Origin: Porphyridium purpureum
Lineage: Eukaryota > Rhodophyta > Bangiophyceae > Porphyridiales > Porphyridiaceae
Length of the DNA stretch: 64,000 nucleotides
Direction: 5' to 3'
Assembly: GCA_008690995.1 (NCBI GenBank)
Contig: VRMN01000003.1
Coordinates: forward strand, 1,674,001-1,738,000
The position numbers were made by a program, and so were the translations under genes. This document shows positions 9,510 to 18,908 of the stretch, piece after piece. Position 1 is the stretch's first letter. Each line of letters opens with the position of its first letter. Under the pieces are notes generated by a model. It ran no database searches. It was given only the letters and a program-made list of their open reading frames with translations, and was not told where the DNA came from.

Positions 9510-9850
9510 AATGTGGGGGCCATGATGTGCCTGGTCGCCTATGCAGCTCTTATACGAATGCGCGCATTTTATAGTAAACAACAAGTACAGCATGTGCGCG
9601 GGTCTTGCGGCTAGAACCCAGGTGGCTGAGAACGGGAGATGTCTCGAAGAAGCGTCGGGTGGTCGTTGCTGTGAACTCGTGTTCGTAAAGCCTCAGGGAA
9701 GCCGCGTGCTTGCTGCGTCACCCAGATCCACGCACCTGCCTTCAGGTCACCGGAGGGTGGTTGCCGGGGCAGCGGCACAGTTGGTGATTACGGGGGCTTG
9801 AGCGTCGGTTTGAGACAGCGTTTGCGATTTAGTGGCCAAGGCGTTTTGTG
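9510..9850. other. Intergenic
   Basis: No gene or clear repeat is seen in this 341-bp gap. A single GTACAGC lies near 9585. Confidence 0.35.
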
Positions 9851-10750
9851 ATGTTCCTTGCGTCGAGAGGTGGAGGGGCGATAGCGCTGTGGCGGGGTAT
9901 GACGAGTGGGAAGGCGGAACAGTCGGTGTTCCGAAGGAACGTGGTGTTGATCTTGGGGCTCGGTTTGCTTGTGTGTGGGGTCACGTCGGTGCTGGGCGCG
10001 CCGGTCATTGACGAGAACTACATCAATGAGGTCGCCGAGCAGGTCATGGACAAACTTCCTCCCGGCATTCGCTCGAGCTTGAGCGGCAATGGTTTCATGT
10101 CTGCCACGATCCAGGCGCTGCTCATGATCTTGGTCACCGAAATTGGCGATAAGACTTTCTTCATTGCCGCCGTGCTGGCGATGAAAAATCCCCGTGGGCT
10201 TGTGCTGACGGGCGCGCTCCTGGCATTATACATCATGACTGTCTTATCTGTGATTATGGGTAAGGCATTTCCATTGCTATTCAGCAAAAAGTACTCGTCC
10301 GTGGTCGCAGCAGTGCTTTTCGTGTACTTTGGCGTAGTCTTGCTTCGAGACTGGTACAAGATGCGTGACCAGGCCGACGAGGAGTCGGAAGAATTGCACG
10401 AAGTAGAAGAGGAGCTAGCGAAGAAGGAGCCTACTGAAGGCTCCACCCAAATTCCCAGTTGGGCGCTGGTTCTTGTTTCGCCAATTCTTTTACGTTCATT
10501 CTCGCTGACTTTTGTTGCGGAATGGGGCGACCGCTCGCAAATCGCGACCATCGCATTCGCCGCCGCGCAAAACGCGTATGGTGTTGTGCTTGGCTGCGTA
10601 ATTGGCCACACGATTTGCACAGCCCTGGCAGTACTTGGTGGGCGTCTTTTAGCGTCTCGCATTTCAGAGAAGACTGTCGCATTGTTTGGCGGCATCACGT
10701 TCTTGTTGTTTGCTGTCATGACCATTGTAAACAAGGAGTGGATGGATTAA
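9851..10750 (+). CDS. GDT1/TMEM165 family (UPF0016) cation transporter
   Basis: This 299-residue protein carries both signature motifs of the family, EIGDKTFF in the first repeat and EWGDRSQIA in the second, each in a hydrophobic three-helix half. GDT1 proteins exchange Mn2+/Ca2+ for H+ in Golgi or plastid membranes and support glycosylation or photosystem manganese supply. An N-terminal hydrophobic stretch (VVLILGLGLLVCGVTSVL, ~28-46) looks like a signal peptide or anchor, which fits the secretory pathway better than the plastid. A charged cytosolic loop rich in Glu (ESEELHEVEEELAKKE) joins the halves. The start is the ATG at 9851; an adjacent GTG codon lies just before it. Confidence 0.93.
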   Translation: MFLASRGGGAIALWRGMTSGKAEQSVFRRNVVLILGLGLLVCGVTSVLGAPVIDENYINEVAEQVMDKLPPGIRSSLSGNGFMSATIQALLMILVTEIGDKTFFIAAVLAMKNPRGLVLTGALLALYIMTVLSVIMGKAFPLLFSKKYSSVVAAVLFVYFGVVLLRDWYKMRDQADEESEELHEVEEELAKKEPTEGSTQIPSWALVLVSPILLRSFSLTFVAEWGDRSQIATIAFAAAQNAYGVVLGCVIGHTICTALAVLGGRLLASRISEKTVALFGGITFLLFAVMTIVNKEWMD

Positions 10751-11128
10751 GGTCCATCGGTTGGGTTGGTGTAATAATCAAATAAGGAACTCATTGGGAA
10801 TCGCCTTTCAACGCCATGCAGGTATCAAGCGCCAATGTGCCCGTAGCGATGCATGACTTTGATCGGTATTCTGCAAAGCCATCGAGCGCTCGACCTTCAC
10901 TGCCTGTTTTGCTTCTCCTTTCTTTCTTTCTTTTTTCTTTTTTTTTTTTTTTTTGGCATCTACCACTTTGATATAATTTACTACCTGTCATTGTCCAATA
11001 CTATACTGTCTTGGTGCGCACGAGCTCGCCCTACAGACGCTCACAACACCACATCTTCCTGTTTACATGATTCAAAATCTTTACAACGATTCGCCAGTGC
11101 TGAAGGAGGAAATCAATGCTCTCAACCA
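10751..11128. other. Intergenic between convergent genes
   Basis: This gap between the GDT1-like and MAPKK-like genes is the 3' region of both. It contains a pyrimidine tract ending in a long T run (about 10917-10954). No gene is seen. Confidence 0.4.
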
Positions 11129-12976
11129 TCAACTCTGCGGGCCGATTGGACTCGCTGCTGGATCGGACATGGGCTTGCCCGCGCCAGGTCTGGAAGCCTC
11201 TTTGGCGGCAATAGCTGCCTTCAAAGCGCCAAGCCATTTGTCGAGCGCCTCATAGTCATACTTGTACCTTCGGATAAAAGGATGGAACAAAAGAACTTCG
11301 GCTCGGGGACGCTCACTCGGGTGTATTTTGGTACACAAGTTGACAAAGTGGAGCAAGTCGTCAGAGGCTTTGGTTTCCAGCTCGTTGAAAAGAACGTCGC
11401 CAGATGAGGCCGACTCGATGAAATCCCAGTACACAGGCCGGCTTGGAAATGGGTGGCGCCCATAGAAGAGTTCGACCACACATAAGCCAAGGCTCCAAAT
11501 GTCGGCAGCGTATGTGTAGCTCTGATTGTTCAATCTTTCCGGGCTCATGTACTCAATCGTGCCCGCAAAAGTGTTGCCCATCTGATTCGGCTTTGCGTGT
11601 CCAAAGTCCGTTAGTTTGATCAAGCCCTGTGATATGCTCACTAGAAGGTTCTGTGTCTTAATATCACGGTGCATGAAGCCCAGTCCATGAATGAAGCGCA
11701 AGCCCTCCAAGCAATGCATCGTGATTTGACTGATCGCTGCTTCTGGCGTCGGCCCCAGAAAATTGCATGCGCTGTACAGAGAACCTCCGTCCATCATTTC
11801 TAATAGCGTTAACACCTGCTCCTCCTCGGCATTGTAAAAGCTGCCGTAGAATTGGACAATGTGTTTGTTCTTGAGCATATACTGTACTCCAATTTCTCTC
11901 CGCAACAGGATACGATGGCTCTGTGCCTTGGTAATCTGCTCGACTTTGACCGCAAGATGATAACCGGTCGGCTTGTGCACCGAGTCATACACAGAACCTT
12001 GGATCCCCCGACCAAGCAGACACGTGTGTTCAAGTTCTTCAGGGCCGCGCACTACGATTTCGCGCAAGTATCGCTTTTTCGGCTGTTGCTTCTCCTTTGG
12101 CTGATTTAAAGTAGTCAATCCGCGGGGTATTGCTCCCAGAACCGACGCATTTTGACTGCCAGAACTTGTGTCGATTGCTTCAGATTCTCTGGATTCCAGC
12201 CTTCTCGAACCGAAGCGAACGCGCCCATGGCCGAATCCACCAGGCGGCACTGAGTCGCCTTCGCCGTCCATTATTTGTGATTTGCTGATGCGCAACTTCT
12301 GACCCACGGCCGTCGCACCTGAGGCCTGCGTAGTGCCTGGGGATGCGACCGGTTTGAGCTCTTGCGTTATTTCGATGTCATCAAAGCCATTCTCGTCGGG
12401 TAGCATAAATAAGTCGTCAAAATCTCCTCGCTTCGCGGGAGACATGAATTCCTTTTTCTGCGGGGCAGGTGGGGTCACAACGCTGCTCTGATTCAAGTGA
12501 GCGTCGTCTGCTTCCCCGTGCGCCAATGACTTCTTGCTGCTGCTATGATTTCCTCGCGGGCTAATCGCTGGCAAAAACTCCGTCGACGGTTTGCGCATCA
12601 TGCGTGCGAAAAATCGGAGCACTTTGGACTGCGTGCGGTTTCCCATGGGTGCAACTTCCATCGTGGCAGGTGCTTCGATGGGCGTGGACAATTCAATGAC
12701 GATGGGCTCGTTCAGACGATGAATAAATGAAATGCGATCCATTTCCTCGAACTTGGGCATCTGGAGATCGTCATTTCCTTCGTCTGTGAAGTAGTCGAAC
12801 TCACCAGCCTGACCATCTACGCGCTCTTCCTGCACCAATTCCACATCAATGCCTTCCAGAGGATCCGAAGATCGCTCAGAAACCATTGAACCGCCCATGG
12901 ATACTGCCGAATCATTGTTCCGCGAACCTACCGAGCGTGCACTTTTCTGCTGGCCGAGTTCCCGAACGGGCTGCAT
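11129..12976 (-). CDS. MAP kinase kinase-like protein kinase (STE7 type)
   Basis: This is a 615-residue protein kinase. The first ~315 residues are low-complexity and Ser-rich. The kinase domain spans ~316-575: glycine loop LLGRGIQGSVYDSV, VAIK-type lysine in YHLAVKVE, catalytic loop HRDIKTQN, DFG in LIKLTDFGHAK, and activation segment end FAGTIEYMSPERL. GTxxYMSPER is typical of MAP kinase kinases, which phosphorylate MAPKs on Thr and Tyr. The activation loop (KPNQMGNTFAGT) is short and lacks the standard S-x3-5-S/T pair of plant MKKs, so its activation may differ. A short Ala/Pro tail ends the protein. The ATG at 12976 is the earliest start in frame. Confidence 0.88.
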   Translation of the reverse strand: MQPVRELGQQKSARSVGSRNNDSAVSMGGSMVSERSSDPLEGIDVELVQEERVDGQAGEFDYFTDEGNDDLQMPKFEEMDRISFIHRLNEPIVIELSTPIEAPATMEVAPMGNRTQSKVLRFFARMMRKPSTEFLPAISPRGNHSSSKKSLAHGEADDAHLNQSSVVTPPAPQKKEFMSPAKRGDFDDLFMLPDENGFDDIEITQELKPVASPGTTQASGATAVGQKLRISKSQIMDGEGDSVPPGGFGHGRVRFGSRRLESRESEAIDTSSGSQNASVLGAIPRGLTTLNQPKEKQQPKKRYLREIVVRGPEELEHTCLLGRGIQGSVYDSVHKPTGYHLAVKVEQITKAQSHRILLRREIGVQYMLKNKHIVQFYGSFYNAEEEQVLTLLEMMDGGSLYSACNFLGPTPEAAISQITMHCLEGLRFIHGLGFMHRDIKTQNLLVSISQGLIKLTDFGHAKPNQMGNTFAGTIEYMSPERLNNQSYTYAADIWSLGLCVVELFYGRHPFPSRPVYWDFIESASSGDVLFNELETKASDDLLHFVNLCTKIHPSERPRAEVLLFHPFIRRYKYDYEALDKWLGALKAAIAAKEASRPGAGKPMSDPAASPIGPQS

Positions 12977-13568
12977 GGCAACTCGGGCCCAGCTCAGTGC
13001 TGCTATGTTCCGAGAACACGCGTGATGCTTTCAAGCCCAGCCTCGCTCACCTTCTTCTGGAAGCCTCACGGCGATGCTTCCGCCAGTTGCGCTAACTTTC
13101 CCGCGGTCAATTTCGGTGGCAAATGCTCGAGCGAATCAAATCGTTTGATTGGAGGAGGAGAAAAAAGGGAATTAGAACGAACCAGTCACCGGCGATAAGA
13201 CCACGGACCGCGTCCAAGCGTGCATAGCACGCCACCCCGTTCCGCCGCGAGACAATATCGCTGCGTGCGCGTTCAAGACGTACGGTGTTTTTCTTCTTCT
13301 TCTTCCTCCAAATGCAAGAAATGCATCCGCACTTGCACGCGCTCGTGGCGGGCGTGATAATATGGGAACCGAAATGCGGCACGTTTTTTGCGAGCACAGC
13401 AGGACACCTTGTGGCGCGCACACAAACCGCGCGCGGTTCACAGTGGGCACGGCGCTTCCGATGCGTTACCGTATGGTCTGTCTTGCCCGCCCCCGTTCGT
13501 GTCCCCGTGCGACAATCAAAGCACGCGCGCGCTGCCGGCCCCCTTCTCCAACACTCTGTCCTTGTTTG

Positions 13569-13598
<30 letters not shown>
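13569..13598. repeat. (CA)n microsatellite
   Basis: About 15 CA units lie between the MAPKK-like and malic enzyme genes. Confidence 0.9.
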
Positions 13599-13599
<1 letters not shown>

Positions 13600-13852
13600 G
13601 CACCCCCACCGACAACCTAAAGAAAGAGCCGACACCGAAAAAACCACACGACCCGTAAATGAAATCTGCCTGTACCCCATGCTGTCAGTGAAAGTACAGT
13701 CCAGTCCGTCCAGAACGCAGTACCTACTCGACGCTCGATCATCGAATGACGGTACGAGGTCCAGTTCGATTTATGCCGCACGTACAGTGTGACCTTGTGA
13801 AAAGTGCTATGTTTTACTGCATACCATGCGCCTTCCATTCAATCTACGATTC

Positions 13853-14086
13853 GGTTTGCGGTTTGCGGTTTGCGGTTTGCGGTTTGCGGTTTGCGGTTTG
13901 CGGTTTGCGGTTTGCGGTTTGCGGTTTGCGGTTTGCGGTTTGCGGTTTTCGCGTTGCGGTTTGCGGTTTGCGGGTTTGCGGTTTGCGGTTTGCGGGTTTG
14001 CAGTTTGCGTTTGCGGTTTGCGGTTTGCGGTTTGCGGTTTGCGGTTTGCGGTTTGCGTTTGCGGCGGTTTGCGGTTTGCGTTTGCG
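13853..14086. repeat. Heptamer minisatellite (GGTTTGC)n, about 30 copies
   Basis: The unit GGTTTGC repeats with near-perfect 7-bp phasing for the first ~90 bp, then with single-base variants and short indels. It is strand-asymmetric (G/T-rich on the + strand), as telomeric DNA is, but it lies inside a gene-rich region about 270 bp before the malic enzyme start. Confidence 0.9.
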
Positions 14087-14358
14087 ACGAGTTTGTTTGC
14101 AACGCGGTTTTCGAGTTTCGAACGACGAGCTCGAGATACAGAGAAAAGTCTGCTACTCTTAGTCGCGCCGTGACAGGTGGATGTGTTGTGGTCGGGGTTT
14201 GGGATTAGGGATTGGTGGGCTGCGCTGCGTTGTCATCACTTGCTGCGCGCCGCATACATGGTTCCGTGTCCCGGAGAACGGCGTGTGCGGAGTGCGTTGG
14301 AGCTGCGTTGAATTGTACGGCAGACGGGTCGAACGGATCGGGCCAGGTTTGGATTAGG

Positions 14359-16224
14359 ATGTGGGCTGTGCTGAGATGGGTGCCCGCACGCAGTGGTTTG
14401 GAGAAAGGCGCTGCGCTCGCCGGTCGGCAGTGGATCCCATTAATGCGATGTAGCTGCACAGGCATCGGGAGCAGCCATGACGGCACGAATAGCTTGTGGC
14501 CTGAAGGAAGGACGCGGCACATGCGCAGGATGCGGGATGATGTGTCGAAAACCAAGCACACGGGCATGGACGTCGTGTATGACTCACTCGTCAATCGCGG
14601 GACGGGCTTCAGTCGGGATGAGCGGGAGAGACTCAGAATCCGCGGACTTGTGCCCGCTGCCGTGCAGACTCTTGAGAACCAACTGGACCGCATCTGGGTA
14701 GCACTCAGCGCAATGGAGGACGATCTCGAAAAGTACAGCTTTCTGTCGCAGCTGCATGACCGCAACCAGGTGCTTTTCTTCAAATTACTCAAGGACCACT
14801 TTGAACTGCTCGCACCGATTGTATACACACCGACCGTCGGTGCGGCGTGTCTAAAACAGCACATGATGTATCGCCGCACGCGCGGCATGTGGTTCTCCGC
14901 CCTGGACCGCGGCTGCATGCACTCCATGGTGTACAATTGGCCAGAAGATGACATTGACATCCTTGTCGTCACAGATGGAAGCCGCATTTTGGGACTCGGC
15001 GACCTGGGCTCGAACGGAATGCAGATCCCGATCGGGAAGCTCGCGTTGTACTGCGCTGGCGGGGGACTGCATCCGAAGCGCACCTTACCAGTCGTGCTGG
15101 ACGTGGGCACAAACAACGCGAAGCTTCGCGTGCACCCGCTGTACCTTGGGCTACGCCAGCAAAGGCTGGATGGTCAGGAGTACTACGACTTTGTCGAGGA
15201 ATGGATTGGTGCCGTTTTTGAGCGCTGGCCGAATGTCATGGTCCAATTTGAGGACTTTGCGAATCCGCACGCTTCAGTGCTACTCGAAAAGTATCGCCAT
15301 CGCGTGCGCTGTTTCAACGACGATATCCAAAGCACAGGATGTATCACAGTGGCAGCCGTACTAGCTTCACTTCGCGCACGTGGACTTCCCTTCTCTGCCA
15401 TCACACAAGAGCGCATTGTATGCGTCGGTGCCGGCTCTGCGGGCATTGGGGTCTGCGAAAGCTTGGTAAGGTGCATGATGGATGAAGGGTTAAGCCGAAA
15501 GGACGCATTGTCTCGGTTCTGGCTCACGGACCAGCGCGGTCTGCTTGCGCAGGGGCGCGAAAGTGGCACTGGTCCCGGTCTTCAGCTTGGCCAGGCTCCG
15601 TTTGTCCGAAGTGATTTGCCATCGGGTATGACTTTGTTGGACGTGATTTCAACAGTCAAACCCACCGTGCTCATCGGACTGAGCGGCGTGGCCGGCATTT
15701 TTACCGAGGAGGTGGTTAGAGAAATGTGCAGGCACGCCAAGCAGCCGGTCGTACTGCCTCTTTCCAATCCGTCCAGTAGCTCAGAGTGCACGGCCGAAGA
15801 TTTCTTCCGCTGGACGCGAGCGGAGAAAAAGCATGCGATCTTTGCTTCTGGAAGCCCCTTTCCAGACGTACATTTTGCCGATGGCTCGAAGGGACGCACG
15901 AACCAATGCAACAATGTCTATAATTTTCCCGGCATTGGGCTGTGCCATATGGCGATTCGCTTGGATCACGTCACGGATGAAATGTTCCAGGCCGCAGCGC
16001 GCCGCATCGCCAGCCTCGTTTCCACCGACAAGGCTTTAAATGGCCGACTCTTCCCTCCCGTCTCGGAACTACGTCAAGTCTCTGTCGAAGTCGCCGAAGC
16101 TGTTGCGCTGGTCGCGATCGATCAGAAACTCACCCCGCTCACTCCAGCCGACAAGCCCGCCATTCGAACGATCATTGAGAACTCGATGTGGGAACCTGAG
16201 TATAAACCCATTGTGCCAATCTAA
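14359..16224 (+). CDS. Malic enzyme (NAD(P)-dependent)
   Basis: Malic enzyme converts malate to pyruvate and CO2 with reduction of NAD(P)+. The 621-residue product begins at the first ATG of the frame, with a basic, hydrophobic N-terminus (MWAVLRWVPARSGLEKG) that could direct it to mitochondria. Family motifs are clear: GTGFSRDERERLRIRGL, YTPTVGAACL, VVTDGSRILGLGDLGSNGM, metal-binding QFEDFANPHA, FNDDIQSTG and the nucleotide-binding VGAGSAGIGVCESL. Length and motif order match eukaryotic malic enzymes of 550-620 residues. Cofactor preference cannot be settled from the sequence alone. It stands alone on the + strand, with a kinase convergent to it. Confidence 0.95.
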   Translation: MWAVLRWVPARSGLEKGAALAGRQWIPLMRCSCTGIGSSHDGTNSLWPEGRTRHMRRMRDDVSKTKHTGMDVVYDSLVNRGTGFSRDERERLRIRGLVPAAVQTLENQLDRIWVALSAMEDDLEKYSFLSQLHDRNQVLFFKLLKDHFELLAPIVYTPTVGAACLKQHMMYRRTRGMWFSALDRGCMHSMVYNWPEDDIDILVVTDGSRILGLGDLGSNGMQIPIGKLALYCAGGGLHPKRTLPVVLDVGTNNAKLRVHPLYLGLRQQRLDGQEYYDFVEEWIGAVFERWPNVMVQFEDFANPHASVLLEKYRHRVRCFNDDIQSTGCITVAAVLASLRARGLPFSAITQERIVCVGAGSAGIGVCESLVRCMMDEGLSRKDALSRFWLTDQRGLLAQGRESGTGPGLQLGQAPFVRSDLPSGMTLLDVISTVKPTVLIGLSGVAGIFTEEVVREMCRHAKQPVVLPLSNPSSSSECTAEDFFRWTRAEKKHAIFASGSPFPDVHFADGSKGRTNQCNNVYNFPGIGLCHMAIRLDHVTDEMFQAAARRIASLVSTDKALNGRLFPPVSELRQVSVEVAEAVALVAIDQKLTPLTPADKPAIRTIIENSMWEPEYKPIVPI

Positions 16225-16382
16225 GACTAGCTGCGTGACAGAAAGGTGTGCAAAAGAATTTTACATTTCCGATACCAGAAAAGCATCCAGTTTCTCCCCA
16301 TGCTGTATTCCACATGTGGGGCGATATCACTCTTCTCGCCTCTTTTTCACTCTTTCAACTCTGTCAAATGAATGAAAGATGT

Positions 16383-18908
16383 TCAAACACCACCTTCGGC
16401 GCTGCTGTCCTTTCTCGACTTGACCTGATTGTCCCGTGACTTCATTCGACTTATGCCGATAACGCCCGACGGCTCTTCCGAATTTGATGGCCTTTTCGTA
16501 AACCACGCGACTCGTGAACTCTGCTTACCGGGACCAGATTGCTCAGAGCTGGGCGGCTTGCCACCGTCTGGTCCTTTGCTCCCTCCTTTGTCCGGGGCGA
16601 CGGGCGGGGTCCCGTGCATGACAGCAGAATTGCCGTTGTCTTGAGCATGCACCTCTGAGACACTGTCACGGTTCAAAAATAGACTGGAGGATAAACGCTT
16701 GAATGAGGTGCTTTTCGGCGTTTTCTGCTCAACACCACTTTTCGGGTCCATTGAAGAGTTCATCCGGAAAAATCCAGGGCCTCGCATGGATGCTGACGCT
16801 GATTTGGTTTCCATGCGTGCATCCATTGAACTGCTTCCTCCCGAGGAAGTCATTGAACGATTCATGCTGTGTCGGCCGGTGATGTGCTTAAATTCTGCTG
16901 TCCATGAGCGTGGACCCATATTGCCATCCTTCTCGTCTGCGCTGTCGCCCTTCAGCAGAGCCTTAATACTCAGCTTTCCATTGCCCAGTCCGCTCGTTCG
17001 CGAACGCCCCGCTTGCGAAGAAAAGGCTCCATCGTTCTTACCAGATTTGCTACCTTCTTTTGAATCGCTGCCTAAATCCTCCTCAAAAACGACACGTTGC
17101 CCAGAATCAGTGCCCTCCACATCATCTTTTCCTGCATTGACACCGCTGTCGAGCCTGCCCTCCTTACCAGCTGATTCATTCATTATAGTTTGCAGTCCGA
17201 GCTCAAATGTGTCCTGGCCGATTTCCGGTACGACACCATCCTCCACAGCTTTTGGAGCGGCATTCGTCCCCGCGGAGGACTTTGGAATGCGTGATGTTGT
17301 TGCCGCAACTGCAGGTTTCGGCGGCGATGGCACTGAGCCGCGGCGCTTCGACTCCTTCTTCCGATTCACTGCAGAGGCACTTGAAGGGGCGCCTGCCATG
17401 GTTTTCTCCGACTTGCCAATGGCAGAGACGCCAGCCGCCTGATCGTCAGAGGAAATGACTCTCTGAAATCCATTCTGCTGCATCCACGTTTCATCATTGA
17501 CCAGCATTTTGATCAGCTCCCTCTCAGAGAGCTGCTCCAGCTCGTCATCTTCGCTATGCAATTTCCTGCGGGATGCAGATGCGAGCAATTTTTCGGAGCT
17601 ATCTTCTACCGTGATCGCACCTTCCGGCATGGCGTCCGCGAAAGCCCCGTCCTGTTTCGGAGTTCGTGGCGTGACCATCTTAGACGAGGCACGTGAGTTT
17701 TCTGAGCATTCTTGAGGAACCGATTTGTTCGATTTGATTGATTTGCTCGACTTGATTCGAAGCACACCATTCGCAATGTTCGACACGAGCTGAGTTAAAT
17801 AGTGGCTCTTGAGCCAGCTGCAGTTCAAGAGGCTTGCGGTGGTAGGCCGCTCGTTCGGATCACGTGTGAGCATCCATTTTACCAGATCCATGGCCTCTTT
17901 GGAGACGCCTGCCCAGCACGTGGTGGGAAACGCCAAAGTGCCATTTGTGATCTGAGAGATTGTTTCCTTTCCAGTTCTGCCATGAAACGGATACTGGCCG
18001 GATAGCATGACATAAAGGAGGATGCCAAGCGCCCAAATATCCACTGCTTTGCCGTAGGGAACGCGCTCCACGATTTCTGGCGCTATGTATTCCGGTGTAC
18101 CTGTGAGTGAGCCGAGTTCAAATTCGGACGCATCGGAGGTTCCCGACGGCAGTTGTCTAGACAGACCAAAATCGGCCAGCTTGCAACTGCCGTTCTCATC
18201 CAGGAGTACATTTTCGGCCTTGACATCACGATGAATAATGTCCTTGCCGTGCAAGTAGTGCAGCGCCATGAGAATTTCGCTCATCATTTCACGCGCTGTG
18301 TTTTCAGGCATCCTGCCGCGGTCACGAATCCTTGAGTACAGCGAGCCGCCGCTCATATACTCCATTACAATACGCACCTCCCTCTCTGACTCGAAAACGT
18401 CATACGCACACACAACATGCGGGTGGTCGAGCTGGCGGATTATTTGTGTTTCGCGTTCAATCACCTTCTTCTGGAGCTCGTTCACATTTCTGCGCATCAC
18501 CTTGACAGCGACCATTTCATTGCGGTCAACGTCGAGCGCACAAAAGACTTTTGCGTAAAAGCCGGACCCGATTTCGGCCTGCTGCCTGTAGAGGTCGCCA
18601 AAGACGAGGGATGAAGAGCGCCGGACAGATCCGCTCCAGTCTTGAAAGTCCTCCAAGGAGTCGGCACGAATCTGCACGTCCTTGCCCTTATTTGTGCGCA
18701 CGGAGATGCGGTTTCCCTTTTGGTTTTCCGAGAAGCGCGCGCCTGCGATGTCGTGCTCCCAGAGCGGGGGCCCATCTTCTGTTTCATGTGCGGTCAAGAG
18801 ACCCCCGTGCTGCAACTTCAGGAACAGCCTCTGTGGCTTTTGGAAAGTTCCTTGTCGTGCAGTCACCCAGCCTGTTGTCGGCGATGGCGACGAATACCTG
18901 TACTTCAT
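16383..18908 (-). CDS. CAMK/SNF1-type Ser/Thr protein kinase with N-terminal PH-like region
   Basis: This 841-residue protein has three parts. Residues ~25-95 (RLFLKLQHGGLLTA up to SLEDFQDWSGSVRR) resemble a PH domain, ending with the usual tryptophan helix. A kinase domain at ~107-365 has IGSGFYAKVFCALD, VAVKVMRRN, HRDVKAENVLLDENG, LADFGLSR and the activation end TGTPEYIAPEIVERVPYG, typical of CAMK/SNF1-like kinases. A ~475-residue Ser/Lys/Glu-rich tail is probably disordered and regulatory. No EF-hands or calmodulin site are evident. A PH module would suggest phosphoinositide-dependent membrane recruitment. The longest frame begins at a GTG; the ATG at 18908 is the first standard start. Confidence 0.87.
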   Translation of the reverse strand: MKYRYSSPSPTTGWVTARQGTFQKPQRLFLKLQHGGLLTAHETEDGPPLWEHDIAGARFSENQKGNRISVRTNKGKDVQIRADSLEDFQDWSGSVRRSSSLVFGDLYRQQAEIGSGFYAKVFCALDVDRNEMVAVKVMRRNVNELQKKVIERETQIIRQLDHPHVVCAYDVFESEREVRIVMEYMSGGSLYSRIRDRGRMPENTAREMMSEILMALHYLHGKDIIHRDVKAENVLLDENGSCKLADFGLSRQLPSGTSDASEFELGSLTGTPEYIAPEIVERVPYGKAVDIWALGILLYVMLSGQYPFHGRTGKETISQITNGTLAFPTTCWAGVSKEAMDLVKWMLTRDPNERPTTASLLNCSWLKSHYLTQLVSNIANGVLRIKSSKSIKSNKSVPQECSENSRASSKMVTPRTPKQDGAFADAMPEGAITVEDSSEKLLASASRRKLHSEDDELEQLSERELIKMLVNDETWMQQNGFQRVISSDDQAAGVSAIGKSEKTMAGAPSSASAVNRKKESKRRGSVPSPPKPAVAATTSRIPKSSAGTNAAPKAVEDGVVPEIGQDTFELGLQTIMNESAGKEGRLDSGVNAGKDDVEGTDSGQRVVFEEDLGSDSKEGSKSGKNDGAFSSQAGRSRTSGLGNGKLSIKALLKGDSADEKDGNMGPRSWTAEFKHITGRHSMNRSMTSSGGSSSMDARMETKSASASMRGPGFFRMNSSMDPKSGVEQKTPKSTSFKRLSSSLFLNRDSVSEVHAQDNGNSAVMHGTPPVAPDKGGSKGPDGGKPPSSEQSGPGKQSSRVAWFTKRPSNSEEPSGVIGISRMKSRDNQVKSRKDSSAEGGV

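Larger units (their letters stand above)
12977..14358. other. Intergenic, divergent promoter region with repeats
   Basis: This 1.4-kb region separates the MAPKK-like gene from the malic enzyme. It contains a CA tract (13569-13598), a GTACAGT at 13694, a GTACAGTG at 13782-13789 and a long heptamer minisatellite. Apparent open frames across the minisatellite exist only because its 7-bp unit lacks stop codons. Confidence 0.5.

Noticed and set aside
13746-14208. Long + and - strand frames rich in repeats across the heptamer array
   Set aside because: The 7-bp unit lacks stop codons in every frame, so openness carries no information.
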